Below are positions 52,726 to 61,561 of a stretch of 64,000 nt of DNA, piece by piece. The notes under the pieces were generated by a model, which saw only the letters and a list, made by a program, of their open reading frames with translations, made no database searches and had not been told where the DNA came from. Position 1 is the first letter of the stretch, and each line of letters begins with the position of its first letter. A program made the position numbers and the translations under genes. This DNA comes from Candidatus Thorarchaeota archaeon (GTDB lineage: Archaea; Asgardarchaeota; Thorarchaeia; Thorarchaeales; Thorarchaeaceae), in contig JAGSHN010000030.1 in assembly GCA_029855935.1 (NCBI GenBank), positions 39,528 to 103,527 of the forward strand, in the 5' to 3' direction.

Positions 52726-55278
52726 GTGAAACTTGAGGATTTGACCAGTTTTCTGGGAGGGCTCGCGAGTAGACTGGACAATACAGAAGAGGCTGCTCTT
52801 GCAGTCCTCGGAATTGCCGCCATCTCCCTTCCAAGCACTCTGTCCGTCGTGGGTGTTGCACAGACGGCAATCGAGATGGACTCAACCATCAAAGACACGA
52901 GGAGAGCGCTGTTGTGGTGGTGGGAACGACGCAAGATCTCGAAACAGATTCCCGCCCGTGTTCACAGGTGGGACGGGATGTCCAAAGACAAGAGAAAGGC
53001 TCTGCTGGAGGCCGTCAAGGCCGTCTTCGCTCTAGACGATGAATTTGCCCGGGTGATGCTCAAAACAACAGACGTGGACAAGGCCCTCTTCGCGTGGTTC
53101 CGGTCTGCAGGCGCGAGCGAGGACATGGCCAAGGCCCTGCGGGACCTCGTGCAGAACGAGATGCACCAGCTCCTCCTAAACAACCCAGAACTGTTGGACC
53201 ATCTACAGTTTCAGGGAATAATGGCGCTCAGGCAGGCTATAATCTCACTGGGCGGTGATACGACTCGTGCTTTGCGTATGCTGGAACAGATCAAAGAGCT
53301 GCTCATAGTCCAGCTAGTTGACCAAATCAACCACAAAGAGAGCCTGCGCTTCATAGCCGGTCTGAAGACGTTTCGAGAGATTGTCAGGGATATCCCTGGC
53401 AAGGAGCCGGAGCCATTCCGTCATGGCCCGCCTATCGTGGCTGATTTTGCCGCGGGCTTTGTTGTAGCCCCCAAGAAGATGCTTGGGAAGGTTGCCAAAG
53501 GCCTCGGCCTCGGGGTTCCCACGCTCGACATCAAGGGCCCTGTCATTCCTGACGAGAGATTTGCGGCCGTCACACTCTTCGGTCATCCAGGATCAGGCAA
53601 GACCTATCTTGCTCTCACGCTGGCCTACGAGCTGGAGCAGTTCGGCTGGGACATATTCTCTCTCGACGTGGCCACATTTGAACGTCTTGTGGACAGATAC
53701 GTGTTCATCCGTAGAATTGTCGACGCTGTACGGGAAAGATACCTTGGTGCGGGAACTGACATCACGGACGACCCGCCGCGAGTACTTCTCATTGTCGAGA
53801 ACATTCATATGGCACCGGAATTCGCCAGTGACTTTCTGTCGACACTCAAACATGTTTGTGAGGATAGCCAATCTGGCGGACTCATTCGATTGCTCCTTGT
53901 TGGACGACCGCTTTGGGAAACCCGGAAACACGGTTCTCTCACAGGTCCCATTGACACAATAGTTGAGCGGTCAGTGCGCATCGATATGGAACCGTTCTCC
54001 GAGACTACGGTCGCCAACATGCTCGCGATAGTGAAGCGGAGGCGAAACGATGTCCAGGTCAGCACAGACACGTTGATAGAGTATGCCGGGGGCGACAACT
54101 TCCTCATTGTGACTGCACTCAAGATAATGTACGAACACGGTAGTCGTGATGTGTTGAGGGACACCACTGCATTGGCTCGCCACGTGTGGCACTTTTGCCT
54201 CGAACATATAGACGTGAGTCTCCGAAACCGGGCCGCGTCAGTCCTTTGTTTTGTCGCGGCATTCAGCAGCATCGGAACTCCGGTTCTAGCCCGCTTTGTG
54301 GCGGAAAGTCTGAGAGAGAGAGTCGCGCAGGTCGCTGACATCATCAGACAACTCGCAGACACTGGTTTCTTGAGGACATATCAGTTCGAAAAGGATTCTT
54401 CACAGGTCTTTGTCGAATTCTACCACTCTCGCTACGCGCAGATCATTCTGGGAACGTGCAAGGACACAAATCCTAGGACACTGCACATGCAATACCTTGA
54501 CTACAATCCGCCGGACTTTGTTCGTTTTGCTACAGCCCTCGCGCTATGGGGCGCACACTCAGGGGACAACCAACTTCTGTCTGAGCTGTTCAATCAAGTA
54601 ATTGAACGCGAGGACTGTGTTGCAGCACTCCGGATCATCGGTGTGAACTTGATGGACACGAATCTCCGACTGGCAACGAGGGCCTTCCGTAGAATCACCG
54701 AACTGAGTCCCGATGATGCTGGGGCGTGGAACAACCTCGGCAATCTGCTCGCCAAGCAGAGGGAACGATGGGACGAGGCTGAGGAGGCATATCGCAGGGC
54801 CATCGAACTGAGTCCCGATGATGCTGGGGCGTGGAACAACATCGGGATCCTGCTCGCCAAACAGGAACGATGGGACGAGGCTGAAGCGGCCTATCGCAAG
54901 GCCATCGAACTGAGGCCCGGCGATGCCGAAGTGTGGTACAACCTCGGTGTTCTGCTCGCCAGACGGAAACGATGGGACGAAGCTGAGGTAGCATTCCGCA
55001 CAGCCACCGAACTGAGGAAGGATTCCGCTATGGGGTGGTACGGCCTAGGTCTTGTCCGTCTTGAACAAGGGCAGACAGAGCGTACGGCCCAGGCCCTTTC
55101 CCATGCCATTCGACTTCGACCCGACCTTGCAAAGGAGTGTCTCAGGCTTGCGGCCTACTGGAGAGAAAGGGGATCAGACGAGAACGCAGAGGCAGTTCTT
55201 CAAGCAGTCCTTGACTCAATCTCAGACGAGCAAGTCAGGAAGCACGCTGACGAAACGCTCAAACAGAAAGACGGATGA
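52726..55278 (+). CDS. STAND-like NTPase with C-terminal TPR repeats, paralogue 1
   Basis: This protein of about 850 residues begins with a helical domain with a hydrophobic stretch (ALAVLGIAAISLPSTLSVVG, ~20-45) and a WWW motif, then LLNNPELLDHLQ. The P-loop NTPase follows: FGHPGSGKTYLALTLAYE (~285) and Walker B-like RVLLIVENIHMAPEF (~350), where Glu takes the usual Asp place, then a winged-helix-like region. Four TPR units (AWNNLG...RWDEAE...AIEL, 34-35 residues) lie at ~660-795. GTG 52726 is chosen because the other paralogues start at the same place; TTG 52693 adds 11 codons. NLR/Avs-like sensors share this order. No ligand or effector activity can be read. Confidence 0.82.
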   Translation: MKLEDLTSFLGGLASRLDNTEEAALAVLGIAAISLPSTLSVVGVAQTAIEMDSTIKDTRRALLWWWERRKISKQIPARVHRWDGMSKDKRKALLEAVKAVFALDDEFARVMLKTTDVDKALFAWFRSAGASEDMAKALRDLVQNEMHQLLLNNPELLDHLQFQGIMALRQAIISLGGDTTRALRMLEQIKELLIVQLVDQINHKESLRFIAGLKTFREIVRDIPGKEPEPFRHGPPIVADFAAGFVVAPKKMLGKVAKGLGLGVPTLDIKGPVIPDERFAAVTLFGHPGSGKTYLALTLAYELEQFGWDIFSLDVATFERLVDRYVFIRRIVDAVRERYLGAGTDITDDPPRVLLIVENIHMAPEFASDFLSTLKHVCEDSQSGGLIRLLLVGRPLWETRKHGSLTGPIDTIVERSVRIDMEPFSETTVANMLAIVKRRRNDVQVSTDTLIEYAGGDNFLIVTALKIMYEHGSRDVLRDTTALARHVWHFCLEHIDVSLRNRAASVLCFVAAFSSIGTPVLARFVAESLRERVAQVADIIRQLADTGFLRTYQFEKDSSQVFVEFYHSRYAQIILGTCKDTNPRTLHMQYLDYNPPDFVRFATALALWGAHSGDNQLLSELFNQVIEREDCVAALRIIGVNLMDTNLRLATRAFRRITELSPDDAGAWNNLGNLLAKQRERWDEAEEAYRRAIELSPDDAGAWNNIGILLAKQERWDEAEAAYRKAIELRPGDAEVWYNLGVLLARRKRWDEAEVAFRTATELRKDSAMGWYGLGLVRLEQGQTERTAQALSHAIRLRPDLAKECLRLAAYWRERGSDENAEAVLQAVLDSISDEQVRKHADETLKQKDG

Positions 55279-55386
55279 GATCCTCCAGTTGCCGAGTATC
55301 CGCAACAAGAAACAGACAAAAGCCAGAACCGCGTGACTCCCAGCAGTCTTTCGTTGGCCGGACTACAGACCTGAGCGTGGGCGCTA

Positions 55387-57624
55387 GTGAAACTCGAGGA
55401 CTTGACCAGTTTTCTGGGAGGGATCGTGAGTAAACTGGAAGGTGCAGGAGAGGCTGCTCTAGCGGCCCTCGGGATTGCGGCCGCGGCACTTCCGAGCACC
55501 TTCTCCTTGGTGGGCGTCGCACAGACAGCAATCGAGATGCACTCGACCATCAAGAACACGAGGAGAGCGCTGTCTTGGTGGTGGAAACGACGCAGAATCG
55601 TGAAACGGATTCCCCTCTATATTGACAACTGGGAGGAAATGAATGGCAGGGACAAGAAGGCTTTGAGAAAAGGCCTGAGAGCAGTCTTTGCTCTAGACGA
55701 AGAATTTGCGAGGACAGTACTCGACACAAAAGACGTGGACCAGGCTCTCTTCAAGTGGTTCCAGTCTGTAGGCGCGAACGAGGATATGGCCAAGGCTCTG
55801 CGGGACATAGTGCAGGACGAGATGCATCACCTTCTTCTGAACAATCCAGAACTGTTGGACCATCTACAGTATCAGGGAATACTGGCACTGAATCAGGCCG
55901 TGGCCTCGCTGGGCGGTGATGTGACTCTGGTTCTCAGTATGCTTGAGAGGATTCGAGGGCTACTCGTGGCCCAGCTCATCGACCAGATCATGCATAGGGA
56001 AAACCTGCGTCAAATAGTCGGCCTGAACACGTTCAGAGAGATAGTCAAGAATGATCCCAACAAAGAGGCAGAGCCGTTCCGTGACGGACCACCTACTATG
56101 GCTGACTTTGCCGCCGGCTTTGTGGTGGCCCCCAAGAAGATGCTCAAGAAGGTTGCCAAGGCCCTTGGCCTCGGAGTCCCCACGCTGAGAATCAAGGGAC
56201 CCGTCATTCCTGACGAGAGTTTTGCTGCCGCGTCACTGTTTGGCCATTCGGGTTCAGGCAAGACCTGTCTTGCTCTCACGCTGGCCTACGAGCTGGAGCA
56301 GTTCGGCTGGGACATATTCTGTCTGGATCTGGCGACATTCGAGCGTCCTGCGGACCAATACGTATTCGTTCAGAGGGTTGCAGATGTTGTGAGAGAGAGA
56401 TACCTTGACGTGAGGACAGACTCGATCGGCGACCCGCCGCGAGTACTTCTCATCATCGAGAACATTCATCTGGCACCGGAACTTGCCAGAGATTTTCTGT
56501 TTGCGCTCAAGCGTGTGTCTGAGAATAGCCAATCCGGAGGACTCGTTCGACTGCTACTCGTTGGGCGGCCACCTCTGGAAACCAAGATGCGCGGTTCTCT
56601 CATAGAGCCGCTCGATGCGGTGATTGAACAGTCGAATCGAATCGATATGGAACCGTTCTCGAAGGTCACTGTGGCCAATATGCTTGCAATAGTAAAACGC
56701 AGGCAACCAAGTATTCGGCTTGGCACCAAGAAGTTGATGGGATTCTCGTGTGGCGACAACTTCCTCATTGTGTCTGCACTCAAGGCAATTGACAAGGACG
56801 GGAGCCTTGATGTACTGAGAGATAACACCGCGCTAGCAAGCAAGGTATGGAATTTCTACCTCCAACATCTTGATCCGCTTGTTCGAGAAAACGCCTCGGC
56901 AGTCCTTTGTATCGTCGCCGCGTTCAGCAGCACCGAGGCTCCTGTGCTCACAAGCTTTGTGAACTATATCCTGCAGGATAGAGTTCCCAAAGTCGATAGT
57001 ATTCTTACCAAGTTCACAACAGAGGGCCTCTTGAGGATGTTTGAATCTCAAGATGACTGTTCACGAGTTTTCATTCAGTTCCACCACTCTCGCCGTGCGC
57101 AGATGATCCTAGACCTGTGCGAGGACACAAATGCCTGGACTCTGTTTGTGCAATACTTTGCCTACAATCCACAGGACTCCGTCCAATTCGCAATGGCCCT
57201 AGCACAGTGGGGAGCGCATCGCGGAGATGAAGACCTTCTCATCAATCTATTCAATCTAATAAAAGACCGTAGGGACTGTGTTTCGGTACTTTGGACCATT
57301 GGTGTGAAACTGTCAGAAACAAAGCCCGGGGTGGCAACGGAGGCCTTTGATAGGATCACCAAACTGAGAGAGGACTATGCCGAGGCATGGAACAACCTTG
57401 GCGTTCTCCTCGCAAAGCAGGAACGATGGGACAGGGCCGAAAGAGCACTCCGCAAGGCCACAGAACTGAGAGAGGACTTTGCCGAAGCGTGGAACAACCT
57501 CGGCATTGTCCTCACTGAGCGGAAGAAATGGAGGGAGGCCGAGTCAGCATTCCGCAAGGCCATCAGACTGAGGCCCGATTATGCCGGGAAGCGGTTCGAC
57601 TTGGATTTTGTTCTTCTTGAGTAG
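55387..57624 (+). CDS. STAND-like NTPase with short TPR array, paralogue 2 (truncated)
   Basis: This 745-residue paralogue has the same layout: hydrophobic N-terminal helix region, LLNNPELLDHLQ, FGHSGSGKTCLALTLAYE (~284), RVLLIIENIHLAPEL (~351), and only two to three TPR units at ~655-745. It stops at FVLLE, where paralogues 1 and 3 continue for about 60 residues. The downstream DNA still resembles the lost tail. It may still be functional, since the NTPase and two TPRs are intact. Its GTG start and upstream block closely match paralogue 1. Confidence 0.82.
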   Translation: MKLEDLTSFLGGIVSKLEGAGEAALAALGIAAAALPSTFSLVGVAQTAIEMHSTIKNTRRALSWWWKRRRIVKRIPLYIDNWEEMNGRDKKALRKGLRAVFALDEEFARTVLDTKDVDQALFKWFQSVGANEDMAKALRDIVQDEMHHLLLNNPELLDHLQYQGILALNQAVASLGGDVTLVLSMLERIRGLLVAQLIDQIMHRENLRQIVGLNTFREIVKNDPNKEAEPFRDGPPTMADFAAGFVVAPKKMLKKVAKALGLGVPTLRIKGPVIPDESFAAASLFGHSGSGKTCLALTLAYELEQFGWDIFCLDLATFERPADQYVFVQRVADVVRERYLDVRTDSIGDPPRVLLIIENIHLAPELARDFLFALKRVSENSQSGGLVRLLLVGRPPLETKMRGSLIEPLDAVIEQSNRIDMEPFSKVTVANMLAIVKRRQPSIRLGTKKLMGFSCGDNFLIVSALKAIDKDGSLDVLRDNTALASKVWNFYLQHLDPLVRENASAVLCIVAAFSSTEAPVLTSFVNYILQDRVPKVDSILTKFTTEGLLRMFESQDDCSRVFIQFHHSRRAQMILDLCEDTNAWTLFVQYFAYNPQDSVQFAMALAQWGAHRGDEDLLINLFNLIKDRRDCVSVLWTIGVKLSETKPGVATEAFDRITKLREDYAEAWNNLGVLLAKQERWDRAERALRKATELREDFAEAWNNLGIVLTERKKWREAESAFRKAIRLRPDYAGKRFDLDFVLLE

Positions 57625-57861
57625 GAGTAAACAGAGGCTGTAGCTAGGAAGGTCTCCTCTGCCCCTCGGCCTCAGCCGGGGCTTCCGAAGCTGTGCATAG
57701 AGCTTGTGGCTTGCCGGAGAGAGAGGGTTTGGAGAGAGCGGTTCGGACGAGAGGGTGGAAACCATTATTCGTGCAGGCCTAGATTCGACCTCAGACGAGC
57801 GGTTCGGGTCACGTGCTGAAGAAATACTCAGGAGAATCAGGAAAGACGAACTAGATACTCG
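57625..57861 (+). pseudogene. Decayed C-terminal tail of paralogue 2
   Basis: Right after the TAG at 57622 comes GAG then TAA, and a few codons on the frame is lost. In another frame, about 57750-57830 reads GSDERVETIIRAGLDSTSDE, matching the GSDENAEAVLQAVLDSISDE tail of paralogue 1. This is the eroded 3' end, not a separate gene, although a short open frame spans it. Confidence 0.65.
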
Positions 57862-57961
57862 TATTGCCGGGTACCCCCCGACGAGAAACAGACAAAAGGC
57901 GGAATTGAATGAACTCCTCAAATCCGTGGTTGCCGAACCACAGACGTGAGCGTGGGGACTG

Positions 57962-60900
57962 GTGAGATTTGAGGACCTGACCAGTCTCTTGAAGAGACTG
58001 GCAAGCAAGTTGGGCAGTACGGCAGAGGTTGCTCTTGGGATTCTTGGAGTCGCGGCGGCGGCACTTCCCAGTGCCCTCTCATCACTGGATCTCGTACAGA
58101 CGGTAGTCGACATGCACTCGGTGGTCAGGGACACCAGAAAGGCGTTGTCATGGTGGTGGAAACAACGCAATATCCTGAAACAGATTCCTGCCTATATTGA
58201 CAACTGGGAGAAAATGGAGGAGGGCCGTAGGAAGGCTCTCCAGAAGGCCCTGAGGGCCATCTTTGCTCTAGACGATGAGTTTGCACGGGTGATACTTGAG
58301 ACCACAGACATAGACGACGCCATTGTCAGGTGGCTCCAGTCTGCAGGCGCGGACGAGATTGTTGCTGGGGCTCTCCGGGACCTCGTGCAGGCCGAAATGC
58401 ATCAGCTTCTCCTGAACAATCCTGAGCTGCTGGACCACTTGCAATATCAGGGCATTATGGCGCTAAGACAGGCTATGCTGATGCTTGGTGATGAGATGGT
58501 CCAAGCCCTCAATACGCTCGAACAAATCAGACGACTTCTTGAGGCTGAGCTCACTGACAAGATCAGCCAGAGGGAGAGCCTGCGACACGTAGTTGGTCTG
58601 AAGACGTTCAGAGAGATTGTCAGGGATGTACCGGGTAAGATGGCGGAGCCATTTCGTGATGGGCCACCCACGATGGCTGATTTCGCCGCAGGTTTTGTTG
58701 TGCCACCAAGAGAGATGCTAGGAGAGGTTGCCAGAGCTCTTGGTATCGGTGTTCCCACGCTCGGAATTGAAGGACCGGTTGTCCCAGACAGCAGGTTTGC
58801 TGCTGTCACACTGTTCGGTCACTCAGGGTCGGGGAAGACGTATCTTGCTCTCACGCTGGCCTATGAGATGGAGCAGTTTGGATGGGACATATTCTGTCTT
58901 GACCTCGCCACGTTCGAACGCCCGACGGACGGATACGTGATTCTCCAAAGGATTGCGGATGTTGTGAGAGAGAGATACTTGGTCTCAGGGACTGCCGCAA
59001 CGGACGACCCTCCGCGAGTACTTCTCATTGTTGAGAACATTCATCTGGCACCTGAACTTGCCAGTGACTCTCTGTCCACGTTCAAGCGCATATGCGGGGA
59101 GAACCAGTCGGGAGGACTTGTTCGACTGCTGCTCATAGGTCGGCCGCCCCTGGAAGCTCACGTGCGCGGTTCTCTCATAGACCCACTTGATATCGTAGTT
59201 GAGCAGTCTGTGCGAATCGATATGGAACCGTTCTCGGAGGTCACTGTGGCCAATATGATCTCAATAGTGGAACGCAGGCAGAGTGTTCGGCTCAGCACAC
59301 GAAGGTTGATCCATTACTCCGGAGGCGACAACTTCCTCATCGTGTCCGCGCTCAAGGCAATCGACAAGGACGGGAGCCTCGACGTCCTCAATGACGGCAC
59401 CGTACTGGCTCGCCATGTGTGGAACTTCTACCTCGAACATGTTGAACCAATCAATCGGACGGCCGCCAAGTCAGTCCTCTGTGTCATTGCAGCGTTCTCT
59501 AGCATCGAGGCTCCCGTGCTCGCAGGATTTGTCAGAGATACCTTGAAGGAGAAGATTACACAGGTCGCTGTCATCCTCAACGACCTCACGGACAAGGGCC
59601 TGCTTAGGATGTACCAGTCCCAAGAAGACAGCTCACAGATCTTCATCGGGTTCTATCACTCTCGCCGCGCGCAGATCATTCTCGCGACCTGCAAGAACAC
59701 AGAGGCAAGGAGCCTTCGTTCGCAATACCTCGAGTCCAATCCACCCGATTTTGTTCCATTCACGACCTCTCTGGCACTGTGGGGCGCACATACGAGGGAC
59801 GAGGAACTTCTAGTCAATCTTCTCAGCCGGATAGAAGAACGCGATGATTGTTTCATACCACTCTGGACGATTGGCGTCAGATTGTCTGAGACGAAACCAG
59901 GACTCGCAGCAATTGCCTTCAGAAGAGTCACCAGTTTGAAAAACGACATCCCTCAGGCTTGGTATAACCTTGGTGTTCTTTTGGCAAGACAAGAACAATG
60001 GGAAGAGGCCGAGGTAGCCTACCGCACGGCCATCAGACTCAGGGACGACCTTGTTGACGCGTGGAACAACCTTGGTGCCCTCCTTGCGAAGCAGAGAGAG
60101 CGATGGGACGAGGCTGAGATGGCATTCCACAGAGCCCTCGAATTGAGAGATGATGATGCTCAGCTGTGGAATAACCTCGGAGTTCTCCTCGCCAAGCAGA
60201 GAGAACGATGGGAGGAGGCTGAACAGGCATATCGCAGGGCCATCGAACTGAGTCCAGACGACGCAAGGGTGTGGAACAACCTCGGCGCTCTTCTCGTCAA
60301 GCAGAAACGATTGGATGAGGCAGAGAGATCACTCCGCAGAGCCATTGACCTTGAATCCGAATATGCAGACGCGTGGTACAACCTTGGTGTGCTCCTCGCA
60401 GAGCATGCTGAAAGATGGAATGAGGCGGAGATGGCGTTTCGCAGAGCCATCGAACTCAGGGAGGAGTTTGCACACGCGTGGTACGACCTCGGTGTCCTCC
60501 TCGCGGAGCATACTGACCGATGGGACGAGGCAGAGGATGCATTCCGCAGAGCTATCGAACTGAGAGAGGACTTTGCAGAGGCATGGTACAACCTTGGTGT
60601 CCTCCTTATGGATAAGGAGGACCGATGGGACGAGGCCGAGATGGCGTATCGCAAGGCCATTGGACTGAAAGACGACTATGCCAAGGCGTGGAACAGCCTC
60701 GGGAATCTCCTCGCCAAGCAGAAACAACGCTGGAGTGAGGCCGAGATGGCATATCGCACGGCCATCAGACTGAAACCTGACGACGCTGAGGTGTGGAACA
60801 ACCTTGGCATTCTCCTTGCGAAGCAGGACCGGTCGGACGAGGCCGAGGCGGCATATCACAGAGCCATCGAACTGAAACCAGACTATGCCAAAGCGTGGTA

Positions 60901-61423
60901 CAACCTCGGCCTCCTTCTCGAAGAGCAGAGAGAGCGATGGGACGAGGCTGAGAAGGCATATCGCAAGGCCATCAATCTGAAACTTGACAATCCTCTGGTA
61001 TGGATCAACCTCGGTGTTCTCCTTGCGGAACGAGAACAATGGGATGAGGCCGAAAGGGCATTTCGCAGAGCCATCGAACTTGGACCTGGGTATGCCGAGG
61101 CGTGGTATAACCTTGGCAACATCCTTGTCAGGCAGAAGCGATGGAGCGAGGCCGAAACGGCATTTCGCGAGGCTATCGCATTGAGGGGTGACTATGTCGA
61201 TGCGTGGAACAACCTTGGTCTTGTCCTTCTGGAACAAGGGGAGACACAACCTGCGGCCAAAGCGCTCTTCGCTGCCATTAGACTTCGACCCAGCCTTGCA
61301 GAGAGATACGTTCTGCTTTCGGCATACTGGAGACAGAGAGGCTCGGAGGAGAACGCAGAGGCCGTTCTTCGTGTTGTCTTCGGCTCGACCTCGGACGAGC
61401 AAATTGGGAATCGTGAGGAATAG
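57962..61423 (+). CDS. STAND-like NTPase with 13 TPR repeats, paralogue 3
   Basis: This 1153-residue protein has the shared helical N-terminus, NTPase (FGHSGSGKTYLALTLAYE, ~284; RVLLIVENIHLAPEL, ~351) and a winged-helix-like region followed by a long TPR solenoid. I count 13 units from ~655 to ~1100, each starting AWYNLG/VWNNLG and carrying RWDEAE and AIELR. Some units have one extra residue (KQRERWDEAE), making 35 rather than 34. The tail GSEENAEAVLRVVFGSTSDE closes it. A TPR solenoid usually recognises protein; the copy-number difference among paralogues suggests different or evolving targets. GTG 57962 is the start. Confidence 0.85.
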   Translation: MRFEDLTSLLKRLASKLGSTAEVALGILGVAAAALPSALSSLDLVQTVVDMHSVVRDTRKALSWWWKQRNILKQIPAYIDNWEKMEEGRRKALQKALRAIFALDDEFARVILETTDIDDAIVRWLQSAGADEIVAGALRDLVQAEMHQLLLNNPELLDHLQYQGIMALRQAMLMLGDEMVQALNTLEQIRRLLEAELTDKISQRESLRHVVGLKTFREIVRDVPGKMAEPFRDGPPTMADFAAGFVVPPREMLGEVARALGIGVPTLGIEGPVVPDSRFAAVTLFGHSGSGKTYLALTLAYEMEQFGWDIFCLDLATFERPTDGYVILQRIADVVRERYLVSGTAATDDPPRVLLIVENIHLAPELASDSLSTFKRICGENQSGGLVRLLLIGRPPLEAHVRGSLIDPLDIVVEQSVRIDMEPFSEVTVANMISIVERRQSVRLSTRRLIHYSGGDNFLIVSALKAIDKDGSLDVLNDGTVLARHVWNFYLEHVEPINRTAAKSVLCVIAAFSSIEAPVLAGFVRDTLKEKITQVAVILNDLTDKGLLRMYQSQEDSSQIFIGFYHSRRAQIILATCKNTEARSLRSQYLESNPPDFVPFTTSLALWGAHTRDEELLVNLLSRIEERDDCFIPLWTIGVRLSETKPGLAAIAFRRVTSLKNDIPQAWYNLGVLLARQEQWEEAEVAYRTAIRLRDDLVDAWNNLGALLAKQRERWDEAEMAFHRALELRDDDAQLWNNLGVLLAKQRERWEEAEQAYRRAIELSPDDARVWNNLGALLVKQKRLDEAERSLRRAIDLESEYADAWYNLGVLLAEHAERWNEAEMAFRRAIELREEFAHAWYDLGVLLAEHTDRWDEAEDAFRRAIELREDFAEAWYNLGVLLMDKEDRWDEAEMAYRKAIGLKDDYAKAWNSLGNLLAKQKQRWSEAEMAYRTAIRLKPDDAEVWNNLGILLAKQDRSDEAEAAYHRAIELKPDYAKAWYNLGLLLEEQRERWDEAEKAYRKAINLKLDNPLVWINLGVLLAEREQWDEAERAFRRAIELGPGYAEAWYNLGNILVRQKRWSEAETAFREAIALRGDYVDAWNNLGLVLLEQGETQPAAKALFAAIRLRPSLAERYVLLSAYWRQRGSEENAEAVLRVVFGSTSDEQIGNREE

Positions 61424-61561
61424 GCGCCTCAGCCGGTCAGGAAACACAAATGAGATACTGGTCTTGCCGGGCGTCCGCAACGAGAAACAGACAAAAGCCA
61501 GAACCTCGGCACTACGAACGATCAAGCATTCGCCGTATTGCAGACTTGAGTGTGGGCACCA

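Noticed and set aside
57704-57949. An 81-codon frame between STAND paralogues 2 and 3
   Set aside because: Its middle matches the C-terminal tail of paralogues 1 and 3, so it is the decayed end of paralogue 2 rather than a gene.
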